From Suillus spraguei (lineage: Eukaryota; Basidiomycota; Agaricomycetes; Boletales; Suillaceae): 64,000 nt of DNA. The DNA is taken from assembly GCA_016800925.1 (NCBI GenBank), contig JABCPU010000153.1:86645-150644 (forward strand). The letters run 5' to 3'. The position numbers were made by a program, and so were the translations under genes. The notes under the pieces are model-generated. The model worked only from the letters and a program-made list of their open reading frames with translations, searched no databases and was not told the DNA's origin. This document shows positions 35,569 to 46,405 of this stretch, in pieces (within the stretch, counting starts at the first letter, position 1; each line of letters begins with the position of its first letter).

Positions 35569-38500
35569 GGTTTCGGAGGTCAAAGTGTTGTGGAAGACAG
35601 GTTGTGGCATGGCTGACACTTACGCCGATGTTGTGGCCCAAGCATTGTGACAAGATCTGAACAATAGCGCGAATACCTATTGATGTTTTGTAAGCATGTT
35701 CCACTTTGTGGTTGACCTTTTGTTTGATGGATTAAGGGCCACAGCTGATTGGTGAGCATCTCTACTCCGTATAAGCATTTCGACACTTGAGTATCACAGA
35801 GTGCGAATTTTTCTATTTCCACTGTTCTATATGTTCCCAAGTTTGTTGACGCTCCGTTGGGTCCATGAGTCTGGGCGTACCGTGTTGGCTCACTGATGAT
35901 AGCAGCATTCCTATAACCCACACCGTTCTACAATGACCGCAGTATATTATTAGTCTTGTCAGGGGGCAAGATAACGAGGGGGGGCGTGCTATTTCATTCT
36001 GTTCGCATCTTTGTAATCTCCACTCGCAGGTATCTCGGCTCACGCACCAAGAAAATGAAATCAGTACCTTTCCCTCGTGTTACCGAAGGACTGCGCATGA
36101 TCAATGATCATTATGGCCTCGGCCCCTCTAGTAGTTCGTCAGATACCCGGATTTCCTGGATCACGGTAGATCTGAATTCATTAAACGCCATGGAGACCGC
36201 TAACTATTTCAATTACGTGCGCGTCTGGCGTTCGATAGTGACATAAAGCTATGGAATGTTCTTCCAATAACAAGGTATCATGGTGCCCACGCCTGACTGG
36301 TTTGCCGAACCACAGGCATGTTTTTGTGGATCTACGCCTTTCTTCGGATTCGGATTTCGAGAATGTTTCAATGTGCGAACTAGCCGTTGATTTTTATCTG
36401 AAGGTTTGCGCTCATCAATCGATGTCGTAGTCCATATTATGCTTATCATGTCCCTCATGAGTAACATCTTCAAATTGTCAACGTTCCCGTTCCATCAACT
36501 TGCCGGTTCATACTCACAAATACTAGACCTACGAAAGAAGGAATATCACGTTCCTTGTAACGTTATAACAAAGACTCAACGTGACGAATCTACGACTCCA
36601 TTCCGTATGAATAATCAACGCCCACTGCCGTCAAAAGCAGGCTGGCAACGTTCCAGCCAGAGGCTGCTTATGCACGTTTATGTTATTACATGTGTACTTA
36701 TTGCTTTGATCTTGTCTTTCACATAACCCGAACATAGCGAATCGATTTACATAAAATGTCTGTGAGACTCGGACAGCTCGTTAGTCCTAGTAAGATCCTC
36801 ATCTGCTGAGGTGCATTTAGTGCGAGCCATACTGTCGGATAGACCGAAATTTGCAGTACCCTGTTTACCTTTTGTTTTTTTAAAAATTCCGTTCTACCAA
36901 TGTATCCACTTATTTTCTAGTAAGATCTTCATCTGCCGTGAGGTCCATTACTAGCCGTGCTGGCGCCGTTGCTTTTGACAATTTCGGATCTACCTCTTAG
37001 GGATGGGCCATGTGCAGACAGCATACGCAGCAAAATCTACGTGCCCCATTCAATTAGTCGACTAGTCTCGTTTATTATCATTTTCGGGTTTCGTCTCATG
37101 TACATAGACGTACATAATATGATGCATTATACGTACTAATTATGTATGTCTTCGTTCATGCATTAGAATAATCACGCATCCACAATATTGGGCTTGTGAC
37201 CTATGCTATTGGGGTGAAGAGCAGCAGGAGCCAGCCAGAGCTCCCTCTCATTGGTACATTAGCTGGGACAATAGTGTAAGTATTTGTGTGCACCGCGGAC
37301 ATGCTGCCCGCGACCTTGTAGATCTGCGCCTAGTATATTTCATACACGCACAATGTGCAAGAGCTGGGGAAGATAGATAGTACGTGAACGACCCTGGCAG
37401 TTACGATGCCCGGCAGCCTGTGTGTGCAAGTGCATGAGATTAGCGCCATCAAATCATTGGTGTCCTATCATGTCTTACAAGATGGTCCTCGGACAGAGGT
37501 AACTTCAGGATCTTATTACAGAGCAAGAGGAAGAAAAATTTGTAGACACACATGGTACTTGATGCTTCAGACGAGACAGCGTGGAGGATAATGTAGTAGA
37601 CATTTTACATAAGAAAGTACTAGTGGCCGTGATCTTTTTGGATGGCTTGCAATTGATGCTGCACAGAGCTGATCGTTAATCGATCTGATGAGCAAGAACT
37701 TGCGAATGGGACCTGGAAGTGTTGAAGCGTACTACTACTTTTCGAAGTTCCCGCGCACCAGAATTTGGAAATATGTGATCAGCGGCGACGGTGCTCAGCC
37801 TCGCAGCGCTTTGCTGCACATATAGATCTGAACATGCTAGATATTATTGAACATTGAATAATTGAATATTAAATAGTGATAGCCCATTAATGACAAGCAT
37901 TCAGGTTCAAGTTGCGCACCTCAGTTATAGTACACAATCGCCGCGTATGTTGGTAGAGTCCGACTCCGACTGCTTCAGCTTCAACATGTTACATGTGGCA
38001 GACTACAGTCTGGCTATAAGTAGGGCACCCCAGTCTTCCTATATATCCGTATCATCTTAGAAACACCATTGTCAGTCGAACGAGAGAAAAATTCGCCCCA
38101 GATATGAAAACTTTCAGATGCCACAGAGCCTTACTAGCGGTTTCATGCCAGCGTCTGACATCGCTCATCAGAACCAGAAATCGATTGATTAACAACGCAA
38201 TGTTGAAAGCAAGCAGACGGGTCATATACTGTCTATGTCTACCACTCTAGTCTCGACTCACTTCCTAACTACCTGTCCTTACCGAGTATGCCCCTCAAGA
38301 AATATGGGATCGATCTTTCCCTACTATCATCAAACCCAAGGATCCACCTGCCTCTGCCAAGTTCCCAGTATTGCCGATTTAAAACCACAACGCTTTTTCA
38401 TGGTTTGTCGCGCTTTCGGAATAGAGACATCCCTTTCACTACATTCGCTAGCAACCCTAGGTGAATTTGTAGGATCGTGATTCGTGATTCATGACAATTA

Positions 38501-40320
38501 TAATGACCTACATAGATATATATAATATATCTCGAGGTGAGCTAACTTGGGTGGCTACCTGTTGTCTTCAGTGCCATGTTCTTGATGTTCTGCAGAGGAA
38601 GGTGCTGTGCTATTGCATCGCCCATCTGGCATGCTTCGCCAGAAGTGAACTAGCCTCAGGCGAGAACAGATAGGTGGCCTACCTGTCACTGAGTGCGTAT
38701 CACATTCAATGCTTTGCCTGGCGTTTCCCATTCAGTTTGTGCAAACACAAAAAACACGTGTAAGACAACTTCTAACATGAGGCGATCCTCAGGTAATAAG
38801 GGAAATCAATAGGTCAGATATCTGGGATATCCCACTTGTGTGCTGTACACCTCCGACTCGGAGTCCAGAACACCTCATGGTGCGCACGCATTTCATTAAC
38901 ACTGCCTGCTTCTGATAAGTACGTCAATGATCCCGACGCTAAGCGAGAAGTGGGATAGTTCGTGATGCTTTGTAAATGCCGTCCTTAATATAATGAGAAT
39001 ACGTTTATCGGCACGTGCCTCTCCTCCCCAGCTTCATGATGAGATCACTACCACCTTGGCTGACGGTCTGGCCTGAGATGTTTGGAAACCAAAGCCGCGG
39101 CTTTCAGGTCAAACGGGGCAGGTAAACTCTACTTCTGAGATCGAGCAGGTAGTTTCGCGCCAGCTGACACTCTTCGCATTTACTCGATATGTGGCATTCC
39201 GTCTCGGTAAGCTTTTCCTTCACTGTATTTGCCATTTCTTTTTGCTCATTCGTGAACTAATCGGGTTTCTTGACCTGATCTTTTTGCCTACCGTGGTCAA
39301 TAGACGGTCGACCATGGTCGTTCACACTCTCGCTTCTTTCGTTCACTGCTCAAAAGGTAACATGCTTCGTCGTCGTTTCAGCAAGGGTATCAACGCTACC
39401 TTCTTGTTCGACACTAGTTCAATACATCGTCTAACGCTATTATACTCTCCTCAGTTGGCAGGGCTAGTCGCACGGACCACGCTGCTGTAGTACGAGCGGA
39501 CGAACTAATGTTTCCGGTCACTGCCCCACCGAAATCGAGGGGGACCAAGAATCAGATAGTACATCAACAACGTATTAATTCTGTCTATCTAAGTCACTCT
39601 CGTACGTACTACTTATCCGTTTCTTTTACATATGCAATCACTCCTTGTTACACGCCTCACGCACGTTCACCTTTGATTCTCCGTCTCAATCAGCGTATTG
39701 ATTCTTCTCCCCTCGAACATTCTCCCTCAAGAGGTGAGCTCTCTGTTCTACGTACATTTCCCTGAATATCACTCCACCGAGTCCCTTCCCAGGTATGATC
39801 CATAGTTAATCTTAGTTTCTTGTTCTGGGGCTGAGTCTCTTTCCCGTTCATAGTCCGAACCTCTTCATTTGTAATCATCGTCGACAGCGACCTGGCTCTA
39901 GCTGGGGCGCGCTTGAGGGCAGGTTCTGATGAGATGTTTCGGACATTATGGGATTTAGGTGGTCACTGTCAAGTGGTGGGACCAATTGGCGAGGTGGCGA
40001 AGAGACTATTTAAAAGAGAAGGAAAGAGGAAGGGGAGCGATAAAAATACGTGACGGCAGGCTGAAGTTTGGTGGATTCCTGACAGCGGCACAAAGTTGAG
40101 TATCTCGCGCAAGTAACATGCCGGGCCAGTTAGATTTGGGAGAGTTCTCAAGGGACTTTTACAGCGAGTAAGGATTAAATACTGAGTAAGTAGAGCGCCC
40201 GTGATCTAAATGGAAAATAGTGAAACTTCCAAGATTTCCATGACGGTCATGCTCTCAGTTCTAGACATTTCTTTCTGACATGATCAGCTCCTCGCTCCTC
40301 GGTTATGGCAACCGTCATAT
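35569..40320. other. Gene-free stretch (about 4.7 kb)
   Basis: No supported gene. A roughly 35-bp imperfect direct repeat (core TAGTAAGATC, CATCTGC) occurs near 36788 and again near 36918. A 96-codon frame at 35956-36246 on plus ends in protein-like text (DLNSLNAMETANYFNYVRVW) without a recognised domain. AT-rich short repeats lie near 37840-37875. Confidence 0.45.
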
Positions 40321-42494
40321 CTAGGCAGCAACTGCGTAGTCGTTTTGACCTGCGTCGAGCTCCTCCCTCTTAGCAGCCACTGCGTAGTCATTCTGGCCTG
40401 CGTCGAGCTCCTCCCTCTTGGCAGCAACTGCGTAGTCGTTCTGGCCTGCGTCGAGCTCCTCGCGCTCCTTAATTGCTATAAAAGGATTGATCCATAAATG
40501 AATAAATGGCATATTGGTGTATCTAACCTCTGGAAGTGCCACTGCCTCCGTAGTCAACGTAACCCACGAGGTTAGTCTCGAGCTCGTCGCGCTCCTTAAT
40601 TGCTGTAAAAGGATTGATTCAAAAATGAATGAATGGCATATTGGTGTGTCTAACCTCTGGAAGTGCCGCTGCCTCCGCCGTAGTCAACGTAGCCCACGAG
40701 GTTAGTCTCGAGCTCGTCGCGCTCCTTAATTGCTGTAAAAGGATTGATCCATAAATGGATGAATGGCATATTGGTGTATCTAACCTCTAGAAGTGCCGCT
40801 GCCTCCGCCGTAGTCAACGTAACCCACGAGGTTAGTCTCGAGCTCGTCGCGCTCCTTAATTGCTGTAAAAGGATTGATTCAAAAATGAATGAATGGCATA
40901 TTGGTGTATCTAACCTCTGGAAGTGCCGCTGCCTCCGCCGTAGTCAACGTAACCCACGAGATTAGTCTCGAGCTCGTCGCGCTCCTTAATTGCTGTAAAA
41001 GGATTGATTCAAAAATGAATAAATGGCATATTGGTGTATCTAACCTCTGGAAGTGCCGCTGCCTCCGCCGTAGTCGACGTAACCCACGAGGTTAGTCTCG
41101 AGCTCGTCGCGCTCCTTAATTGCTGTAAAAGGATTGATTCAAAAATGAATGAATGGCATATTGGTGTGTCTAACCTCTGGAAGTGCCGCTGCCTCCGCCG
41201 TAGTCAACGTAACCCACGAGGTTAGTCTCGAGCTCGTCGCGCTCCTTAATTGCTGTAAAAGGATTGATTCAAAAATGAATAAATGGCATATTGGTGTATC
41301 TAACCTCTGGAAGTGCCGCTGCCTCCGCCGTAGTCGACGTAACCCACGAGGTTAGTCTCGAGCTCGTCGCGCTCCTTAATTGCTGTAAAAGGATTGATTC
41401 AAAAATGAATGAATGGCATATTGGTGTGTCTGACCTCTGGAAGTGCCGCTGCCTCCGCCGTAGTCAACGTAACCCACGAGGTTAGTCTCGAGCTCGTCGC
41501 GCTCCTTAATTGCTGTAAAAGGATTGATTCAAAAATGAATAAATGGCATATTAGTGTATCTAACCTCTAGAAGTGCCGCTGCCTCCGCCGTAGTCAACGT
41601 AACCCACGAGATTAGTCTTGAGCTCGTCGCGCTCCTTAATTGCTGCAAAAGGGTTGATCCATAAATGACTAAATGGCATATTAGTGTGTCTGACCTCTGG
41701 AAGTGCCGCTGCCTCCGCCGTAGTCAACGTAACCCACGAGGTTAGTCTCGAGCTCGTCGCGCTCCTTAATTGCTGTAAAAGGATTGATTCAAAAATGAAT
41801 AAATGGCATATTAGTGTATCTAACCTCTAGAAGTGCCGCTGCCTCCGCCGTAGTCAACGTAACCCACGAGATTAGTCTTGAGCTCGTCGCGCTCCTTAAT
41901 TGCTGCAAAAGGGTTGATCCATAAATGACTAAATGGCATATTAGTGTGTCTGACCTCTGGAAGTGCCGCTGCCTCCGCCGTAGTCAACGTAACCCACGAG
42001 GTTAGTCTCGAGTTCGTTGCGCTCCTTAATTGCTGTAAAAGGATTGATTCAAAAATGAATATGAATAAATGGCATATTGGTGTATCTAACCTCTAGAAGT
42101 GCCGCTGCCTTCGCCGTAGTTAACGTAACCCACGAGATTAGTCCTGAGCTCGTCGCGCTCCTTAATTGCTGCAAAAGGGTTGATCCATAAATGACTAAAT
42201 GGCATATTAGTGTGTCTGACCTCTAGAAGTGCTGCCTGGAACATCTCCTCCATATCCAAGATAAGCCACGAAGTCGGCATCGAGCTCATCGCGCTTCTTA
42301 CCCTCTACTAGGTGATGAAGCTGAAAGTCGATGTCAAGGTTCTCTCGCTTGGCTGAGTGATACATATGAGTGGATATGATACTGCTGAAGATAATGCACT
42401 CACAAGAACGTTTCGAGATCGTTCCTGGCGTAGGCAACGCCGTAGCCAGGATGGCTAAAGATACAAGCGCACTGAAGGGCACAGAGAGCTGCAT
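40321..42494 (-). CDS. Secreted repeat precursor with KR sites, candidate kexin-processed peptide (RiPP-like) precursor
   Basis: Sixteen exons: 42494-42404, 42352-42221, thirteen repeat exons (42168-42091, 42032-41955, 41902-41825, then every 130 bp down to 40602-40528) and the last 40475-40321; 462 residues. The N terminus MQLSVPFSALVSLAILATAL is a signal peptide, followed by SKRS, SKRE and KKRDELDADF, i.e. dibasic Kex2-type sites. Each repeat exon encodes one 26-residue unit, A-I-K-E-R-D-E-L-E then TNLVGYVDYGGGSGTSR. Variants are few: R or K for E, N for D, GEG for GGG, one unit a Gly short. The last exon encodes EELDAGQNDYAVAA three times, separated by KR. All introns are phase 1, so unit number can change without frame loss. 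Secretion and kexin cutting are inferred from signal peptide and KR. No DUF3328 (UstYa-like) or other tailoring gene was recognised nearby. Confidence 0.8.
40528..42168 (-). repeat. Thirteen-unit tandem array of exon plus intron, 130-bp period
   Basis: The unit boundary can be followed by the shared text GAGCTCGTCGCGCTCC on plus at 40580, 40710, 40840 and so on every 130 bp to 42010; one further unit at 42146 is spaced 136 bp because its neighbouring intron carries an extra ATGAAT. Each unit is 78 nt of coding exon (75 in the lowest one) and a 52-nt intron with donor GTTAGA or GTCAGA and acceptor TACAG or TGCAG. Introns are as similar between units as exons, pointing to recent amplification or gene conversion. 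It is not a CRISPR array. Confidence 0.95.
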
Positions 42495-42546
42495 GTTCAA
42501 TGTTGAGAGGCAGTCTAATTGACACTATACTGAAAATCCAAGAGGG

Positions 42547-42554
42547 CTTTTATA
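42547..42554 (-). promoter_or_regulatory. TATA box of the repeat-precursor gene
   Basis: Minus-strand sequence TATAAAAG within CGTATAAAAGCCC lies 53-60 nt upstream of the ATG at 42494. It is a near-consensus TATA element, typical of highly and conditionally expressed fungal genes. Confidence 0.6.
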
Positions 42555-43332
42555 CGTTTTAGTATGTCCCCTCGTTTCTAGCTTCTTTCCCGAATGATTG
42601 TATATATGTTGAGATCGGGACCAGCGGCCCCACACTGGAGTTCTTGAGCTTCAAGGTGCGACATTGCCACAATACAGCACACAATATCTGACATGTGAGA
42701 ACCAGAGACAAATAAACAGGTTCGACAAATTCACTACGATGAACTGCGTGGCAATTGCCCAATGGCTGATACAGACGAGTCCGCTTCATCGTTGTGGCTC
42801 AGGGGTGCATTCACAGTTGGCCGGCGTTCGGTAACGTGAGAGGAGCTGCCACGTCAGTTATGCATGTGTCAAAGCTCACCAACATTATGGGACCCTTCCT
42901 TTCAAATAACTCTTATTTCCTTTGTCATCTTTTGGCTGATAACTGAATGCCATCGAAACAGTTACTGATGTTGAGCAAGCGAAATTGTGAAGGGCTTTCG
43001 GTGTCAGAGCACAGCAGTTAAATGGGAGTGGCCTGTACGCAAGACCTGTTGATCCGCTCGTAGTTGACCAACTCAGAATATCCGATTGGTATTATATAAG
43101 AAAATCCATACATTCAGAAGGTCTACTATACACTGATTAAGTCAGAATGCACATAATTTGTAAAGTTAGAAACGCACTTTTTGTTTGCCTCATGAAGGAC
43201 CAGCCTTTCATCTCTGCCCGAGAGTCGCCGCACGCTGCTGTGGCATCTCCATTGCGAGTTTTCTTATCATAACGGCCATTGAATATAGAGCGTCCGTCGA
43301 CCGCGAACGCAACCTGCTCCACGTGCTGATAT
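42555..43332. other. Intergenic, no gene seen
   Basis: Presumed upstream region of the repeat-precursor gene. Only short open frames; no repeat or RNA gene recognised. Confidence 0.4.
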
Positions 43333-43870
43333 CAAGCAGCTTCTGTGCCTGCAGGAACCTTCCACAAGTGAGCAGTGTGGTCGCTAGATACCGATGATAG
43401 CAGGCGGGTCCAAGATAAATTTGTTATGTTCGGTCCAAACATCGCCGGGCTGTTTCTAAGCGGAGGTATCCCCAGAGCAGAGGTCATTATTGATACCTGC
43501 TGAGAGGAGATAAGCACTGTCAGGGGTCCTATGAACGATGATTTTCAGCTGGATTCGGTGCGGTTATTTGACACTTGCAAAGGGGCCATTTAGACCAAGT
43601 CCTATAAATGAATATCTTTATGAGTAGTAACGCTGAGTTGATCAGTCGGGGAAAATCGGATGCAACAGATTTGAGCGCCACACGAGATAATCATCCTTCC
43701 TGTGGTACTAGTGTCCTATAAGATGATTGTACGGTTCCACGACCCGCTGGCCAAGATGTCGCCGTCAGGGGAGATATCAGCGGGCAGATCATCCACAACG
43801 TCGGCGTGGGACTGTCCAAAGGACCTGCAACTAAGCTTTCAGCATCGCTACCTTTTGGCGTGATAGTTAG
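43333..43870 (-). pseudogene. WD40-repeat gene remnant
   Basis: On the minus strand, fragments of WD40 repeats are readable in different frames. At about 43800-43700: HADVVDDL, ADISPDGDILASGSWNRTII, then a stop where Trp is expected and DTSTTGR. At about 43400: SSDHTAHLWKVPAGTEAA. The Trp-to-TAG change and the frame shifts show a decayed gene. Fungal WD40 repeats of this consensus occur in G-beta-like proteins and as C-terminal repeats of NACHT/HET proteins; which one this was cannot be told. Confidence 0.65.
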
Positions 43871-45610
43871 CGGACGACGTACTTGACTTGGTTAGAAATG
43901 ACCGTACTCACTCCCTTGGCTTGAGTTTGTGATCCAAAGTAGCGATTAATGAACGCGAACTGTCCGCGATACTGCCTGTAACATGTATCTATCTCTGTCT
44001 CACTGCCTCTTGTTGCATCCGAAGTCTTGCCAACGTACCAGGGCTGTCTTGGGTTTAGTATACATCGAAGGCAGGACTAGCAAAATATCCTGCATTCAAG
44101 TTCAGCTTTTTGAGAAAACGCCATTGGAGGAAAAGTAATATTACAGGTATTTAGATCGAATCGGATGTACTTCCACAGCTTTCATACGGTAATTTTGGAG
44201 CGACATTGTCCATCAGCATCTTCGATATTTGGAACGTCGACGCGACTGCAAATGCATGCGTGATGCAGGGGCCTCAAAGCGAGCTTGCGTCTACATATGT
44301 TTCGGGCACCTCTCGATTGGCGTCACACCCTCAGCGCACAATGTTGCGAGCCACCTAGGTAGACTGTCTTAAGAAAGACAGTCATTCCTTGTTCAAAGAG
44401 CACGGGCCGCCCACCATGAGTACCATTGTTGCTGCCCAGACTCAGTGCACGGTAGTCATGGGAATGCTATGGGTTTAGTGGGCCAGTGGCTATAAGCTGC
44501 GAAGGGGATCCGAGACTGAGCGGATGAGCATAAAGTTATCATGTACACTTGAATATAACAGCTATTTGATGGATCAGGAAGGCGGCACGAAGCTTTTTGT
44601 CAGAATCTCGAAACTCTGAATCCTTATCCCAGACATCCTTCCGTGAGTGGGAGTAGGCAACAAGGCAGTTTGAACTACAGTTTTCTCGCCCCCAAGATTG
44701 ACATGCACCCATCGTCCTGGTCATCTCTTGGTCATAAGTTACCAAGCGGCCTTCTGCAAAGTCAGCCCATTGATTGCATTACATGTCACACAAATTACGT
44801 GCCACTTACTTACTCGCAAAAGCCTCCGCTGTGGCTTGCACATATCTATGATCCCAAGCCAACATGAAATTTGAATGGCATAGGCCTTCTCTTAAACACT
44901 TCGTCATGATCGTTGACATGCATGCACGGGTCGCATCATCCAAGATAATGAACCAGAGTTCTGGAAATCACGCATCACAAGGTCCTTGGGGGTCGATGCG
45001 AAGCAGGTGGATATCATGACGAAGGCGGCTGCGTCGCTGCGAGTGGTTGTCAAGGAGAGAAGGGATGGTGTTGAGAGCGTTTCAGTCAGTCAGATTGACT
45101 CGGAGCAATCAAAATATATCTTGGCGGGTTTTTCGTATTATGATGTATGTGCAATTTTTGGGGAACGCAATATACGCTGGACATCATTGGAATGAGGTTT
45201 CGCCACCTGGTAAAGTTCTTCAAGTGAGTTGATTTAAACCACGGAATTTACCCGGTCAGGTAAACGGCGTAAATTGGGTTCCCAGTGAGAGGAAACCTCG
45301 CGTAGTTTAAGCGCTCGCTGACTAAGCGCTTCTTTTCGTGATGGCGGCCGCCTTGTCGCCACTCCGACGCCCCGAACTTGAAGCTTTGAAGTTGAACCGT
45401 CCTGGATGAACACATTGAATATCGATATTGGTATAGTCCTATACCGCCTGCCAGCTCTGATTCTGTCATGCCTAGGTTCAGTCTCGCAGTCTTAGTGACA
45501 GCACCTGCTCAGGAATGCTAGGCCGACTTGAGCCCCCCATTGTTGTGTAATATATTGTAATTATATGTGTCATAATAGATGAATTGACCTATCCTCCAGC
45601 TAATAATGTA
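43871..45610. other. No supported gene
   Basis: Short open frames only. A 69-codon frame at 44986-45195 on plus (start GTG or later ATG, KAAASLRVVVKERRDGVESV) looks protein-like but has no recognisable partner exons. Confidence 0.4.
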
Positions 45611-45616
45611 GTAGAT

Positions 45617-45637
45617 GCGGCGGCAGGCTGCCGCCGC
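45617..45637. repeat. GC-rich perfect palindrome
   Basis: GCGGCGGCAG and CTGCCGCCGC are exact inverted repeats separated by one G. A strong hairpin is expected. It stands alone, just before an 8-bp tandem repeat, and has no obvious gene context. Confidence 0.8.
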
Positions 45638-45642
45638 CCCGA

Positions 45643-45672
45643 AATTTACGCATTTACGCATTTACGCATTTA
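45643..45672. repeat. Short tandem repeat, unit CATTTACG
   Basis: Three to four head-to-tail copies of the 8-mer ATTTACGC are visible. It precedes a stretch with repeated ACTTAGCT words at 45705-45765. Confidence 0.85.
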
Positions 45673-45821
45673 CTGCCTTTACTGGTGAGTCCTCACTCAG
45701 CTCTCGACTTAGCTCACCCAAATCTCAACTTAGCTTGACCTTAGCTCAACTTAGCTGGCCGAAGCTGGCAGAGCTCGAACTTATGTAGTAACATGCGGTC
45801 TTTCATCCCTTTCCCTCAAGA

Positions 45822-46150
45822 CATCTGCAAAGAATGTGATTGAACAAGTGCGGTCTGAAGGCGAGTCTTTCCTTACATATTTTGTTTGACGATTTTTAAT
45901 CACCTTGCTCAGTATTCCTTTCCTGGAGACGTCTGCAAAGAATGTGACAAATGTTGAACATATCCATATCTTCAACCAGGTTAGTATTCCATCAATCTCT
46001 GGAGACGTCCGCAAAGAATGCGACGAATGTTGAACATATCTCCTTAGTATTCCTTTCCTGGAGACATCCACAAAGAATGTGACAAATGTTGAACATATTT
46101 CAACCAGGTCAGTATTCCTTCCTCTGGAGATGTCTGCAAAGAATGTGATG
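45822..46150. repeat. Imperfect tandem repeat, five copies
   Basis: Copies of GTCTGCAAAGAATGTGAC, most preceded by CTGGAGAC and followed by AAATGTTGAACATAT, occur near 45827, 45926, 46003, 46062 and 46128. Spacing varies from about 59 to 99 bp. No coding sense recognised. Confidence 0.8.
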
Positions 46151-46154
46151 AAAC

Positions 46155-46370
46155 CAACAGTGACACCAGGTCAATCCATTCAGCAACCTCGACACCTGCT
46201 AGTGGTGCCAAATTGCCAACAGTGACACCAGGTCAATCCATTCAGCAACCTCGATGCTTGCTGGTGATGCCAAATCATCAACAGTGACACCAGGTCAATC
46301 CATTCAGCAACCTCGATGCCTGCTGGTGATGCCAAATCATCAACAGTGACACCAGTTCAATCCTTCGTGG
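46155..46370. repeat. 62-bp minisatellite, about 3.5 copies
   Basis: CAACAGTGACACCAGGTCAA starts at 46155, 46217, 46279 and 46341 (the last copy has CAGTTC), an exact 62-bp period. Copies two to four differ at only a few bases. It runs up to the minisatellite into which the LINE fragment is inserted. Confidence 0.9.
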
Positions 46371-46405
46371 CTGACATCCATAGTTGTAAGTAAACCAGGC
46401 GATAG

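Noticed and set aside
40514..41485. Plus-strand open frames of 60-70 codons repeated across the array (WHIGVSNLWKCRC...)
   Set aside because: They run antisense across intron and exon alike, have no joinable exons, and are a by-product of the repeat.
40528..42168. Regular 130-bp repeats resembling a CRISPR array or satellite
   Set aside because: Each unit is a coding exon with a spliceable intron in a continuous minus-strand frame that begins with a signal peptide and ends in a stop.
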